Part shown: positions 25,885-34,604 of the stretch, in pieces | How the letters are laid out: each line of letters starts with the position of its first letter | Position numbering within the stretch: position 1 is the stretch's first letter | Assembly: GCA_963824595.1 (NCBI GenBank) | Contig: CAWGPY010000001.1 | Span: forward strand, 186,001-250,000 | Length of the DNA: 64,000 bases | Origin: Cybelea sp963824595 | GTDB taxonomy: Bacteria; Vulcanimicrobiota; Vulcanimicrobiia; Vulcanimicrobiales; Vulcanimicrobiaceae | Direction of reading: 5' to 3' | Position numbers and translations under genes: made by a program | The notes under the pieces: model-generated | The model's input: the letters and a program-made list of their open reading frames with translations, nothing else | Databases searched by the model: none | What the model was told of the DNA's origin: nothing

Positions 25885-26136
25885 ATGAAATTAGTGGTGA
25901 GCATCGACCGCGACACCCTCGAGAAGGGGCGCCTGGTCGCCGAGTCGAGCGAGTTCGCGATTTTCGACGTCGGTCAGGATACGTACGCCCTGGTCCACCG
26001 TCACGAGGCGGTGGCGTGGCAGGGGATCACCATCTCGGGAGACGGCCTCTTTCGCGTCGCGGAGCTCCTCGCGCTGGCGACCCGATCGCTGTATCGCGAC
26101 GTCGCCGGCGAGCTCTCGAAAGAGCGCAACCGCTAG
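25885..26136 (+). CDS. Small conserved-looking hypothetical protein
   Basis: This 83-residue cytoplasmic protein has no signal peptide or membrane segment. It alternates beta-like stretches (KLVVSIDR, FAIFDVGQDTYALVHRH, WQGITISG) with a C-terminal helix (LFRVAELLALATRSLYRDVA). AGGAG sits 6 nt before the ATG, which makes the start convincing. It diverges from tamB and precedes the phosphoesterase gene by 19 bp. No family is recognised. Confidence 0.65.
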   Translation: MKLVVSIDRDTLEKGRLVAESSEFAIFDVGQDTYALVHRHEAVAWQGITISGDGLFRVAELLALATRSLYRDVAGELSKERNR

Positions 26137-26155
26137 TCCGATTCGCGCGGGCAAA

Positions 26156-27466
26156 GTGATCCGGCACCCTCGGCTCCCGTTGCTGCTGTTGCTTGCCGGG
26201 TGCGGCGCTTCGCACGGCGCGGCCGTGCCGGCGATACCCGCGCGCGTCGCGACGCCAATCGAGCACGTGGTCATCGTCGTGCAGGAAAATCGCAGCTTCG
26301 ACGATCTCTTCAGCGGCTTCCCCGGCGCGGACGCTCCGGCGTTCGGTTATGCGGGCGCGAAGAAGATCGCGCTCGAGGCCACGCCGCTCGAGAACCCGGG
26401 CAACATCGAGAACAACTGGCGCGACGCGATCGCGGGTTGGAATCGCGGCAAGATGGACGGCTTCGAGCGCGAACATTTCTACGGCGGCCCGCTCGATTAT
26501 GCGTACGCGTACGTGCCGCGTCGCGAGTCGGCGCCGTATTGGGAGATGGCCCGCCGCTACGCGCTCGCCGACCGGATGTTTCCCACCGAATTTGGCCCGA
26601 GCTACACGGCCCACCTGAGCCTGATCGCCGCCAACACCACCATCAAGCCGGCGCCGATCGCCGAGGTAGATGCGCCCACCGGCCTGCCGTGGGGGTGTGA
26701 CGCGCCGCCCGGCACGCGCTCGTTCACCATCGACTCCCAGCGCGTGGAGCGGTACGACGGCCCGTTTCCGTGCTACCGCGACTTCCCAACGATCGCCGGC
26801 ACGCTCGACGCCGCGGGCGTCTCGTGGAAGTATTACGCGTCACCGCTCGCGCGCATCGGCGGCCAGGTGTGGTCGGAGTTCGAGTCGGTCCGCAGCGTGC
26901 GCTACGGCGCCGACTGGAAGAACGTGATCAAGCCGCAGACGAAAATCCTGCGCGACGTGCGCGACGGCGAGCTCGCGTCGGTATCGTGGGTGACGCCCGA
27001 CTGGATCGACTCGGACCACACGGGCAGCGGCTACGACCGCGGCCCCTCGTGGGTGGCCTCGATCGTGAACGCGATCGGCGAAAGCCGCTATTGGAGGTCG
27101 ACCGCCATCGTCGTCGTGTGGGACGACTGGGGCGGCTGGTACGACGACGCGCCGCCACCGCAACTGGACTTCCGCGGCCTGGGGATTCGCGTGCCGTGCA
27201 TCATCATCTCGCCCTACGCGAAGCGCGGGTACGTGTCGCACACCCGCTACGAGTTCGGCAGCATCCTCAAATTCGTCGAGGAGACCTTCGGTTTGCTGCC
27301 GATCGGGCCGCCGTCGCTAGGATTCACGGACACGCGCGCCGCAAGCATCCGCGACAGTTTCGATTTTACGCGGGCTCCGCGCGCCTTTTCTCCCATCCGG
27401 GCGCCGTACCCGGCGTCGAGCTTCATCAACGAACGGCCGTCCTACGTGCCGCCCGATCAGGAGTGA
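26156..27466 (+). CDS. PF04185 phosphoesterase lipoprotein, copy 1
   Basis: This 436-residue protein of the acid phosphatase/phospholipase C superfamily has lipobox LLAGC (Cys16). The metal-binding VVIVVQENRSFDDLF is followed by KMDGFEREHFYGG, the nucleophile region FGPSYTAHLSLI, SDHTGSGYDRGPSWV, and DDWGGWYDDAPPPQLD. Family members hydrolyse phosphate mono- or diesters, including phospholipids, outside the cytoplasm. Where phospholipases C usually have an Asp-His pair, this copy reads YDDAPPP (Asp-Asp). The start is GTG 26156. A paralogue lies at 43286. The 3' end overlaps a 15-codon mini-ORF that leads into the tricorn-like gene. The substrate is unknown. Confidence 0.88.
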   Translation: MIRHPRLPLLLLLAGCGASHGAAVPAIPARVATPIEHVVIVVQENRSFDDLFSGFPGADAPAFGYAGAKKIALEATPLENPGNIENNWRDAIAGWNRGKMDGFEREHFYGGPLDYAYAYVPRRESAPYWEMARRYALADRMFPTEFGPSYTAHLSLIAANTTIKPAPIAEVDAPTGLPWGCDAPPGTRSFTIDSQRVERYDGPFPCYRDFPTIAGTLDAAGVSWKYYASPLARIGGQVWSEFESVRSVRYGADWKNVIKPQTKILRDVRDGELASVSWVTPDWIDSDHTGSGYDRGPSWVASIVNAIGESRYWRSTAIVVVWDDWGGWYDDAPPPQLDFRGLGIRVPCIIISPYAKRGYVSHTRYEFGSILKFVEETFGLLPIGPPSLGFTDTRAASIRDSFDFTRAPRAFSPIRAPYPASSFINERPSYVPPDQE

Positions 27467-27510
27467 CAGTGAAGAAGATCGCACTCGCCGAGCACCTCAT
27501 GCGGCTGTGA
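27463..27510 (+). CDS. 15-residue coupling mini-ORF (candidate)
   Basis: GTG 27463 overlaps the phosphoesterase stop (GTGA) and reads VTVKKIALAEHLMRL before a TGA that itself overlaps the GTG start of the tricorn-like gene (again GTGA). An internal GTG at 27469 would give 13 residues. Such a bridge would let ribosomes pass from one gene to the next. It may equally be chance in a GC-rich gap. Confidence 0.3.
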   Translation: MTVKKIALAEHLMRL

Positions 27511-30500
27511 GACTCGCGCTCGTCGGCGTGCTGGCGGCCCTGGTCGCCACACCCCTCGCGGCCCGCGCCGCCGACCCGCCGCTGCTGCTGCGCGAACCAA
27601 CGATCAGCCGCACGCAGATCGCGTTTGCGTACGCCGGCTACATCTGGATCGTGGGGCGGCACGGCGGCCGCGCTCGGCGTCTGGTGACCGGCTACGATCT
27701 CGCGTCGGGCCCATATTTCTCGCCCAACGGCTCGCTGGTCGCGTTTACGGCGAACTACGACGGCAACGCCGACGTCTACGTGGTGCCGTCGGAAGGCGGC
27801 CAGCCGCGACGGCTGACGTATCACGGCGGCGACATCGCCGTCGGGTGGACGCCCGACGGTACGCGCGTGCTCTTTCGCTCGCATCGTGCCGCCTACTCCG
27901 ACCCGAACCAGCTCTACACGATCGCGCTCTCCGGCAGTGCGATGCCCACGCAGTTGCCGCTCTCGATGGCGCAGGAGGGTGCGTACTCGCCCGACGGATC
28001 GTACATCGCGTACGTGCCGAACTTCCAGTGGGAGCCGTATTGGAAAGGCTATCGCGGCGGCCAAACGACGCCGATCTGGATCGCCAACCTCGCCGATTCC
28101 AGCGTGGTGAAGGTGCCGCATCCAGGGTCCAACGACGGCGACCCGATGTGGATCGGCGGCAAGGTGTACTTCGTGTCCGACCGCGACGGTCCGGCCACGC
28201 TCTTCTCGTACGACGTGAACGCGCGCGCGGTCACGCGAGTGCTGCGTCCGGCGGCCTTCGACATCACGTCGGCCTCGGCGGGCGCCGGCGCCATCGTATA
28301 CGCGAAGTTCGATGCACTGCACGTCTACGACGTGGCGTCGCAGACCGACGAACCGGTTCCGGTGACGATCGCCGACGAGCTCGAGCAGGTGCGTCCGCAC
28401 TGGCAGAAGGTCGGCGACCAAATTCTCAACGCGGGCATCTCGCCGACCGGCGTGCGCGCTGTCTTCGAGGCACACGGCCAGATCTTCTCGGTTCCGACGC
28501 AGTACGGCGACGTCCGCAATCTCACCAGCCTGCCGGGGACCGCCAATCGCGACCCGGCCTGGTCGCCGAACGGCCGTTGGATCGCCTATTTCTGCGACGC
28601 CTCGGGCGAGTATCGGCTCTGCCTCAAGGACCAAAAGGGCCTGCAGCCGCCGCGAGCGATCCCGCTCGGGCCGTCGCCGTCGTTCTTCTACGGGCCGACG
28701 TGGTCGCCCGACAGCAGGAAGATCGCCTACAGCGACGTGCGGCTGAACCTCTGGTACGTCGACGTCGATCATCCGGCGCCGGTGAAGGTGGACACGGCGC
28801 CGTACGAATCGTTCGGCCCGGTATCGTTCGACGAAAGCTGGTCGCCCGATAGCCGCTGGCTCGTCTACGACAACGTGCTGGCGAACCAGTTGCACGCGAT
28901 CGTTGCGTACCGGATCGGCGACGGCAAACGCGCGCAGATCACCGACGGCATGAGCGACAGCCGCTATCCAGTGTTCGACCGCAGCGGTAAGTATCTGTAC
29001 TTCACGTCCAGCACGAACACCGGCCTCACGGGCGATCCGCTGGACATGACCAGCGACGCGCAGCCGGTGAGCAGCGCGGTCTACGTGGCGGTGCTACAGC
29101 GCGGCGTCGGCTCGCCCACGGCGCCTCGCAGCGACGAGGAGCCGGTGACGGGCGACGAGCCGGAGACGCCTGCGGCCGCGGCGACGCCGCACCCGGTCGC
29201 GACGAAGGGCCCCGCCCCGGCGAACCCGGAGGTCACGATCGATTTCGACGGCATCCTGCAACGGATTCTCGCGTTGCCCGTGGCGCAGACAAACTACGTC
29301 GGCCTCTCCGCGGGCGGTCCCGGCGAGCTCTTCCTCATAGCGCAGCCGATCGCGTCGATCACCGACGAGCCGCCGCCGCTCTCGGTCGCGAAGTTCGATC
29401 TGGCATCGCGCGCGACGACCCCGCTGCTCGACGGCATCTCGGCATTCGCGCTGTCGTTCAACGGTCAGAAGATGCTCTATCAGCGCGGTCCGATGTGGTT
29501 CGTGGTGCCGGCGAAGTCGCCGCCGCGGCCCGGCGAAGGCGTGCTGGCGACCGCGTCGATGGAGACGTACGTCGAGCCGCGCCTCGACTGGCGCCAGATG
29601 TATCGGGAGACGTGGCGCATCGAGCGCGACTTTTTCTACGATCCGAACTATCACGGCTTGAATATCGCCGCCGCGCAGCGGCGCTTCGAGCCGTACCTCG
29701 CCGGCCTCGGGGCGCGCAGCGACCTGACGTTCCTCTTCGAGGAAATGCTCAGCTACTTATCCGTCGGGCACATGTTCGTGCGCGGCGGGAATCAACCGCA
29801 GGTGCCGCGCGTCACCGTCGGCCTGCTGGGCGCGGACTACTCCGTCGATCACGATCGCTATCGGTTCGCGCGCGTCTACAACGGCGAGAACTGGAATCCC
29901 GAGCTGCGGGCACCGCTCACGCAGCCCGGCGAGCAGGTGAGCGAGGGCGAGTATCTGCTGGCGGTCAACGGCCGCGACGTTCGCGCGACGCAGAGCGTCT
30001 ATAGCTTCTTCCAGCAGACGGCCGGGAAACAGGTGGTGCTGACGGTCGGCCCCGATCCGGCGGGCGCGCGCTCGCGCAGCGTCACCGTCGTTCCGGTGGC
30101 GGACGATTTCCCGCTGCGCAATCTGGCGTGGATCGAGTCGAACCGTCGCCTCGTCGACCGGGTCAGCGGCGGGAAACTCGGATACGTCTATCTGCCCGAC
30201 ACCCAGTTCGGCGGCTTCACGAACTTCAACCGCTACTATTTCTCGCAGATCGAGAAGAAGGGCGTCGTGCTCGACGAGCGGTTCAATCACGGCGGGCAGG
30301 TCGCGGACTATATCATCGACTACCTCAGCCGCAAGCCCGAGGCGATCTTGGTTCCGCGCTACGGCAAGACGTCGCTGGATCCGCTGATGGCGTTATACGG
30401 GCCGAAAGTGCTGGTCGTCAATCAGTTCTCCGGCTCCGGCGGCGACGCGCTGCCGTGGCTGTTCCGCAAGGCGAAGCTCGGACCCATCGTGGGCGTTCGC

Positions 30501-30794
30501 ACGTGGGGTGGACTCGTCGGCATCGGCGGCTATCCGCGACTCATCGACGGGGGATCGGTCACCGCTCCGCGCATCGCGATCGGCGGACTGCACCGGCGCT
30601 GGGAAGTGGAAGGCCACGGCGTCGCGCCCGACATCGAGGTATGGCAGGACCCGGCGCTGGTGCGCCAGGGGCACGATCCCCAGCTAGAAGCGGCGGTGCG
30701 CGCGGCGATGCATTCGCTCGAGACGCACCCCACGCCGCAGTACGCGCCGCCGGCGTATCCCGACCACCATCCATCGCTCCCGCCGCGACGCTAG
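27507..30794 (+). CDS. Tricorn-like S41 protease
   Basis: This 1095-residue protein has a signal peptide (LALVGVLAALVATPLAARA). Beta-propeller repeats of TolB/WD40 type span about 35-530, for example YFSPNGSLVAFTANYDGNAD and WSPNGRWIAYFCDASGEYR. A Pro/Ala/Glu-rich linker (about 535-570), more propeller, a C1 helical region, a PDZ domain (about 790-870) and the C-terminal S41 catalytic domain follow. Ser977 in FSGSGGDALPW is the expected nucleophile and His755 in YLSVGHMFVRGG the general base, as in Thermoplasma tricorn. Tricorn degrades short peptides behind the proteasome; this copy is exported, so it would act on periplasmic or external peptides. The start is GTG 27507. Confidence 0.9.
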   Translation: MRLALVGVLAALVATPLAARAADPPLLLREPTISRTQIAFAYAGYIWIVGRHGGRARRLVTGYDLASGPYFSPNGSLVAFTANYDGNADVYVVPSEGGQPRRLTYHGGDIAVGWTPDGTRVLFRSHRAAYSDPNQLYTIALSGSAMPTQLPLSMAQEGAYSPDGSYIAYVPNFQWEPYWKGYRGGQTTPIWIANLADSSVVKVPHPGSNDGDPMWIGGKVYFVSDRDGPATLFSYDVNARAVTRVLRPAAFDITSASAGAGAIVYAKFDALHVYDVASQTDEPVPVTIADELEQVRPHWQKVGDQILNAGISPTGVRAVFEAHGQIFSVPTQYGDVRNLTSLPGTANRDPAWSPNGRWIAYFCDASGEYRLCLKDQKGLQPPRAIPLGPSPSFFYGPTWSPDSRKIAYSDVRLNLWYVDVDHPAPVKVDTAPYESFGPVSFDESWSPDSRWLVYDNVLANQLHAIVAYRIGDGKRAQITDGMSDSRYPVFDRSGKYLYFTSSTNTGLTGDPLDMTSDAQPVSSAVYVAVLQRGVGSPTAPRSDEEPVTGDEPETPAAAATPHPVATKGPAPANPEVTIDFDGILQRILALPVAQTNYVGLSAGGPGELFLIAQPIASITDEPPPLSVAKFDLASRATTPLLDGISAFALSFNGQKMLYQRGPMWFVVPAKSPPRPGEGVLATASMETYVEPRLDWRQMYRETWRIERDFFYDPNYHGLNIAAAQRRFEPYLAGLGARSDLTFLFEEMLSYLSVGHMFVRGGNQPQVPRVTVGLLGADYSVDHDRYRFARVYNGENWNPELRAPLTQPGEQVSEGEYLLAVNGRDVRATQSVYSFFQQTAGKQVVLTVGPDPAGARSRSVTVVPVADDFPLRNLAWIESNRRLVDRVSGGKLGYVYLPDTQFGGFTNFNRYYFSQIEKKGVVLDERFNHGGQVADYIIDYLSRKPEAILVPRYGKTSLDPLMALYGPKVLVVNQFSGSGGDALPWLFRKAKLGPIVGVRTWGGLVGIGGYPRLIDGGSVTAPRIAIGGLHRRWEVEGHGVAPDIEVWQDPALVRQGHDPQLEAAVRAAMHSLETHPTPQYAPPAYPDHHPSLPPRR

Positions 30795-30798
30795 CTCG

Positions 30799-31308
30799 AT
30801 GGATCTGGGCGTCATCTTTGGCTTATCCGGAATGGGCATCGGTCTGCTGTCGCTGGTGTATGCGCGAACGCAAGCGCTCAATGCGAAGCGTCAAGCGGAC
30901 GCAGCGCATCGAGCCGCGACCATGGAGATTCAGGACGCCATGCTCCAACGAATCAACGAGATGCGCTCTCAGCTCGTTAACAGCCCGGCGGCCGTGAATG
31001 AATATCTCGACTCGAATCCGGGGATGCGCGAGCTCTATCGCGACCCCGAGTACCTAAAGTCAATGGTATTCGTGCGCAACGGAATCGATAATCTGCAAGA
31101 CATTTACTTCTTGCGCAAACGATCGCTGGTAGACGACCACCATTGGCGAAGCTGGACGTCGGCGTTCGTTCCAATCGCGCGCATGCCCATTACCCGGGCG
31201 ATCTTCGACAACGCCGTATCGCGCCAGGCGCTGGACCCGGAGTTCGAAACGTTCTTCAAGCCGATCCTTGGCGGGGAGCCGGCAGTCGATCCGCAACGGC
31301 GCATTTGA
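30799..31308 (+). CDS. Membrane-anchored hypothetical protein
   Basis: This 169-residue protein has one N-terminal membrane helix (LGVIFGLSGMGIGLLSLVYA), a charged helical stretch that may be coiled coil (about 25-60), and a C-terminal domain with YFLRKRSLVDDHHWRSWTSA. No family is recognised. It starts 4 bp after the tricorn stop, so co-transcription is likely. Base composition here is a little less GC-biased than in the surrounding genes. It converges on the LamG/PQQ gene with only 15 bp between stops. Confidence 0.68.
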   Translation: MDLGVIFGLSGMGIGLLSLVYARTQALNAKRQADAAHRAATMEIQDAMLQRINEMRSQLVNSPAAVNEYLDSNPGMRELYRDPEYLKSMVFVRNGIDNLQDIYFLRKRSLVDDHHWRSWTSAFVPIARMPITRAIFDNAVSRQALDPEFETFFKPILGGEPAVDPQRRI

Positions 31309-31323
31309 CGAGCGGCTAGCTAG

Positions 31324-34300
31324 CTAGAATGAAGAGCTGGGATCTCGTTGCCCTCGCCGCAGGCGCGGAGCGCGGCGCTTCGTGGAAGGCGATCTGTTGT
31401 CCCACGGCGACCACGGATCTCTCGGCGACCGGTGGTGGACCGGAACGAACGAGTGTTTGTTGACGCGAACGCGCTTGCGCAGGTATTGCGCTTGGCCCTG
31501 CAGCGCCCACGCCGTGACCGTTCCGTCGGCCGCACTCACGTAGACCATTCCGTTTGCTACGACGGTTCCGACGTTGCCCCAACTCGAGAGCGGGTCGGTC
31601 CATAGCAGCGAACCCGATGCGGCGTTGAACGCGTATTCGGTATCGCCCGTATAGTTGCCGACGTAGACGACGCCGTTGGCGATCGAGATCGGCGAGCGGG
31701 GAGTCTGGCCTCCGCCGGCGCCGTCGGGGCCGAAACTCGCTGCCCAAACCGGCGTCGGATTCAGCGTGCAGTTGGCCTGCATGCTAAACGCCGCGAGCCC
31801 AGGCTGATAACTGCCCTCCGTCGACGGCATTCCGACGTAGACGTAGCCCGTTACCGGGTCGTAGGCCGGGACTCCGACGAAGCTGGCGCTGTCCGTCGGA
31901 ACCGACATCGCGATGTATTGAACCGGACCGGAGCTGATCGAGGACTCGTCGTACAGCTCGAACATTCCCGATTTGTTCACCGCCGCGACGAGCGTCGGAC
32001 AGAAGGACGGCTGGAAAATCAGCGGCGTCGCACCGAAGTCGAAGTCGTCGTCGCCGGAGATGATCGGGATGTTCGTGGGGTAATTGTTCGCCAGCACCGA
32101 GCCGAGCGTGGACGAGAGCTCCACGACCTGCTCGGCATACGTCGCGTTCTGCGATCCGCCGCCGGTGGTGTCGGCATTGCCGGTCGCGACGAGCACGTTT
32201 CCGTTCGACGGATCGATCGACGCGCCGCCGGGTCCCCATATGCCGCCGCCGCTGGCGCCCTGCGTCGCCGTGCCGCTCATCGTAAAGAACTCGCCGGCGA
32301 TACTCGGTCCGCCCGTGTTGATGGCAACGATGCGACCGTACCACGGCGAGATGTCGCACGTCGAACCGGTGACCGCGTACAGCAAACCGTTCGCCGGGTT
32401 GTAGGTGAAGCCACCGTGCATAAAGTTGTGGTCCGGCGCGTAGTCGGCAATCGTCAACGGCCAGCCGGCCGCCTCCCGTCCGGTCCCCAAATCCACGGCG
32501 TGTACTTGATCCTGCCCGTCAGCGAAGTAGAGCAGGTTCTTGCCGCGATCGATCGCCGGCGTCTCGCCGATCGAAAACTGGGAGGTCGACTTTCCGCACT
32601 TGTAGCTGGACGAGGGAACGGGGTCCTGCCACACGGTGGCACCGGTGCTTGCGTTGATCGCGTACAGCGTCGATCCGTATTCCGACCCCGCGTAGATGAT
32701 ATTCGTCGGCGCTCCGTTCACGTTGATGCCGTATGCGTACACGGGCTCGTGCACCATGGACGAGCCGACGTTGTACACCCAAACTTGCTGCAGGGTGCCG
32801 ACGTTACCGGGGCCGATCGTCGATTCGTTCGCATTGTAGCCCGAGCGATTCAGATCGAAGCCGAAGGTTCCCCAGTCGGTGGCGGAGGCCGGCGTGGACG
32901 TCGGACTTGGCGAGGGCGACGGCGTCGCTCCCTGCCCGGTCGTTCCGGCGACGTAGTGATTCTGAACCTGCGCGGCGGTCAATACCTTTCCGGCGTACAC
33001 CGCGACTTCGTCGATCGTTCCGCCGAAGGCCGGATCGCTGTGCGCCGCATCGTCGCCGATCGCAAAACCGTAGCCGGCGGCATAATTCTTGAATTTCCCC
33101 GATATGGTCCCGGTGGAGTTTTGAACGCCGTTGATGTAGAGGCGCCCCGTGGTGCCGTCGTACGTCGCGGCGACGTAGTACGGGGTGTTCGCCGAAAGAT
33201 GGATCGTCGAGCCGACCTCCAGCACGCCTCCCGTGGTGTAAAACTGGGCGAGGATCTGGCCGTTTGCCCTGAAGAAAAACCCATACGGCGCGTACGACGA
33301 GTCGCTGCCGTATCCGGCCATGAAGGTGTAGATCGCCGGCGTTTTCGAAAACGTCAGCCACGCCTCGAGCGATACCGCCGAAGCTGGCTGTAACTTGGTG
33401 GTCTGAGGAACGGAAACGGTGCCCGCCGCGGAGCCGATTCCGGGGAAGCTCATGGCGGTGTCGGCGTACGCGGGCAGCAGGCCTCCGACGGCGGTCGTCA
33501 CCGACGAGCCGACCGATCCGTTGAGCCCGCTTCCGCTCGCATCGGAAGCTATCGCTGCCGTGTCGTCGAGATGATAGTACGCCGTCGGTCCGTCGCCCAG
33601 GATGACGGACGGGTAGTTGCCGTTGCCGGGCGTCGGTGTGGGCGGCGGCGTAGGCGGCGGCGTAGGCGGCGGGGTCGGGCTTGGCGGCGGCGTCACGTTG
33701 CTTGTGCCCGCGGCGTAGTGATTGGCAACCTGCGCGGCCGTCAACGTCTGGTTGGCATAGATGGCCACCTCGTCGAGCGTGCCGCTGAAGGCCGGGTCCT
33801 CGAGTTGCGCGTCGTCGCCGATCGCGGGCCCAAACTTCGGGGTGTATCCGGTCAGCGAGCCGGTTTTCGTGCCGGTCGCGACGAGCGCACCGTTCACGTA
33901 GAGGCATCCCGTGGTCCCATTGAACGTGCCGACGATGTGATACGCCTTGTTGACGGCCAGCGGGCTCGGGCTCTTGACTTCCAGCACGCCGGCCGTCGTA
34001 TAGAATTGCGCGACGATCGTGCCGCCCGATGAGAAGAAGAGGTCGTACGGCGCATAAGCGCGATCGCTGCCGTACGCAACGGCGACCGTGTAGATCTTCG
34101 GCACCTTGGCAAACTGCAGCCAAGCCTCGAGCGAGACGTTCGTCGTCGCCTCCATGGCTTTCACTTCGGGGAAGCTGACGATGCCCACAGCCGTTGCGGT
34201 GCCGGGGAACGTCATGGCGGCGTCGCTGCCGACGATCAGGCCGGCCGAGGCCTCCTGGACCGACACGCCCACCGCCCCGCTATAGCCGTTGCCGCTGCTG

Positions 34301-34512
34301 TCGGCCGCGATCGCGCCCGTATCGTCGAGACGATAGTACCCGGTGGGATGATCCGCGAGTACTACCGCTGCGTAGGTTGCCGCCTGGTCGTGCGAGCGAA
34401 CGTGGCGGCCACCGGTCCCACTCGGCAGCATGAACGTACCGTGCTGGCCCACACATGCACTCACAAAGGCCAGTAGTGCGAATAGAGACGTACGCTTGCC
34501 CACGTTCGTCAC
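31324..34512 (-). CDS. Lipoprotein with two LamG domains and a PQQ-type propeller
   Basis: This 1062-residue surface protein has lipobox FVSAC (Cys20) and a first LamG/concanavalin-like domain (about 46-273, YRLDDTGAIAADSSGNGYSG). A Pro/Thr linker made of TPPP units (about 274-298) leads to a second LamG domain (about 299-525) very similar to the first, then a PQQ-like beta-propeller (about 545-1005; for example TLYAINASTGATVWQDPVP). The last 54 residues are Arg/Pro/Ser-rich and unlike the rest, as if the original stop had been lost. LamG domains bind glycans or proteins; the propeller resembles PQQ dehydrogenases but no catalytic residues were identified. GTG 34512 is chosen for the signal peptide; ATG 34566 is possible. 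Confidence 0.82.
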   Translation of the reverse strand: MTNVGKRTSLFALLAFVSACVGQHGTFMLPSGTGGRHVRSHDQAATYAAVVLADHPTGYYRLDDTGAIAADSSGNGYSGAVGVSVQEASAGLIVGSDAAMTFPGTATAVGIVSFPEVKAMEATTNVSLEAWLQFAKVPKIYTVAVAYGSDRAYAPYDLFFSSGGTIVAQFYTTAGVLEVKSPSPLAVNKAYHIVGTFNGTTGCLYVNGALVATGTKTGSLTGYTPKFGPAIGDDAQLEDPAFSGTLDEVAIYANQTLTAAQVANHYAAGTSNVTPPPSPTPPPTPPPTPPPTPTPGNGNYPSVILGDGPTAYYHLDDTAAIASDASGSGLNGSVGSSVTTAVGGLLPAYADTAMSFPGIGSAAGTVSVPQTTKLQPASAVSLEAWLTFSKTPAIYTFMAGYGSDSSYAPYGFFFRANGQILAQFYTTGGVLEVGSTIHLSANTPYYVAATYDGTTGRLYINGVQNSTGTISGKFKNYAAGYGFAIGDDAAHSDPAFGGTIDEVAVYAGKVLTAAQVQNHYVAGTTGQGATPSPSPSPTSTPASATDWGTFGFDLNRSGYNANESTIGPGNVGTLQQVWVYNVGSSMVHEPVYAYGINVNGAPTNIIYAGSEYGSTLYAINASTGATVWQDPVPSSSYKCGKSTSQFSIGETPAIDRGKNLLYFADGQDQVHAVDLGTGREAAGWPLTIADYAPDHNFMHGGFTYNPANGLLYAVTGSTCDISPWYGRIVAINTGGPSIAGEFFTMSGTATQGASGGGIWGPGGASIDPSNGNVLVATGNADTTGGGSQNATYAEQVVELSSTLGSVLANNYPTNIPIISGDDDFDFGATPLIFQPSFCPTLVAAVNKSGMFELYDESSISSGPVQYIAMSVPTDSASFVGVPAYDPVTGYVYVGMPSTEGSYQPGLAAFSMQANCTLNPTPVWAASFGPDGAGGGQTPRSPISIANGVVYVGNYTGDTEYAFNAASGSLLWTDPLSSWGNVGTVVANGMVYVSAADGTVTAWALQGQAQYLRKRVRVNKHSFVPVHHRSPRDPWSPWDNRSPSTKRRAPRLRRGQRDPSSSF
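33641..33674. repeat. 12-bp tandem repeat coding for the TPPP linker
   Basis: GGCGGCGGCGTA occurs twice exactly (33641-33652, 33653-33664) and continues as a degenerate third copy. On the minus strand it encodes Tyr-free Thr-Pro-Pro-Pro units that separate the two LamG domains. Copy number could vary between strains. Confidence 0.75.
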
Positions 34513-34541
34513 CGCACAAGCGTACCTCCCGTGCAGCCGGC

Positions 34542-34547
34542 ATTCTA
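34542..34547 (-). promoter_or_regulatory. -10-like box upstream of LamG/PQQ gene
   Basis: On the minus strand this reads TAGAAT, five of six bases of the -10 consensus, 29 nt before GTG 34512. GGGAGG lies between them about 12 nt before the start. No good -35 element is visible. Confidence 0.3.
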
Positions 34548-34604
34548 GAGCAGTGCGACCCAGCATATGGGCCGTTGAGCCTGCCGCTCCGGGGCAGGCC
34601 CGCC

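Noticed and set aside
31309..31323. CTAGCTAG palindrome between convergent stops as an attachment site
   Set aside because: Very short, low complexity, and no integrase or flanking repeat is nearby.
33641..33674. CRISPR-like or regulatory direct repeats
   Set aside because: The 12-bp repeats are in frame and encode the Thr/Pro linker of the LamG protein; there are no spacers.
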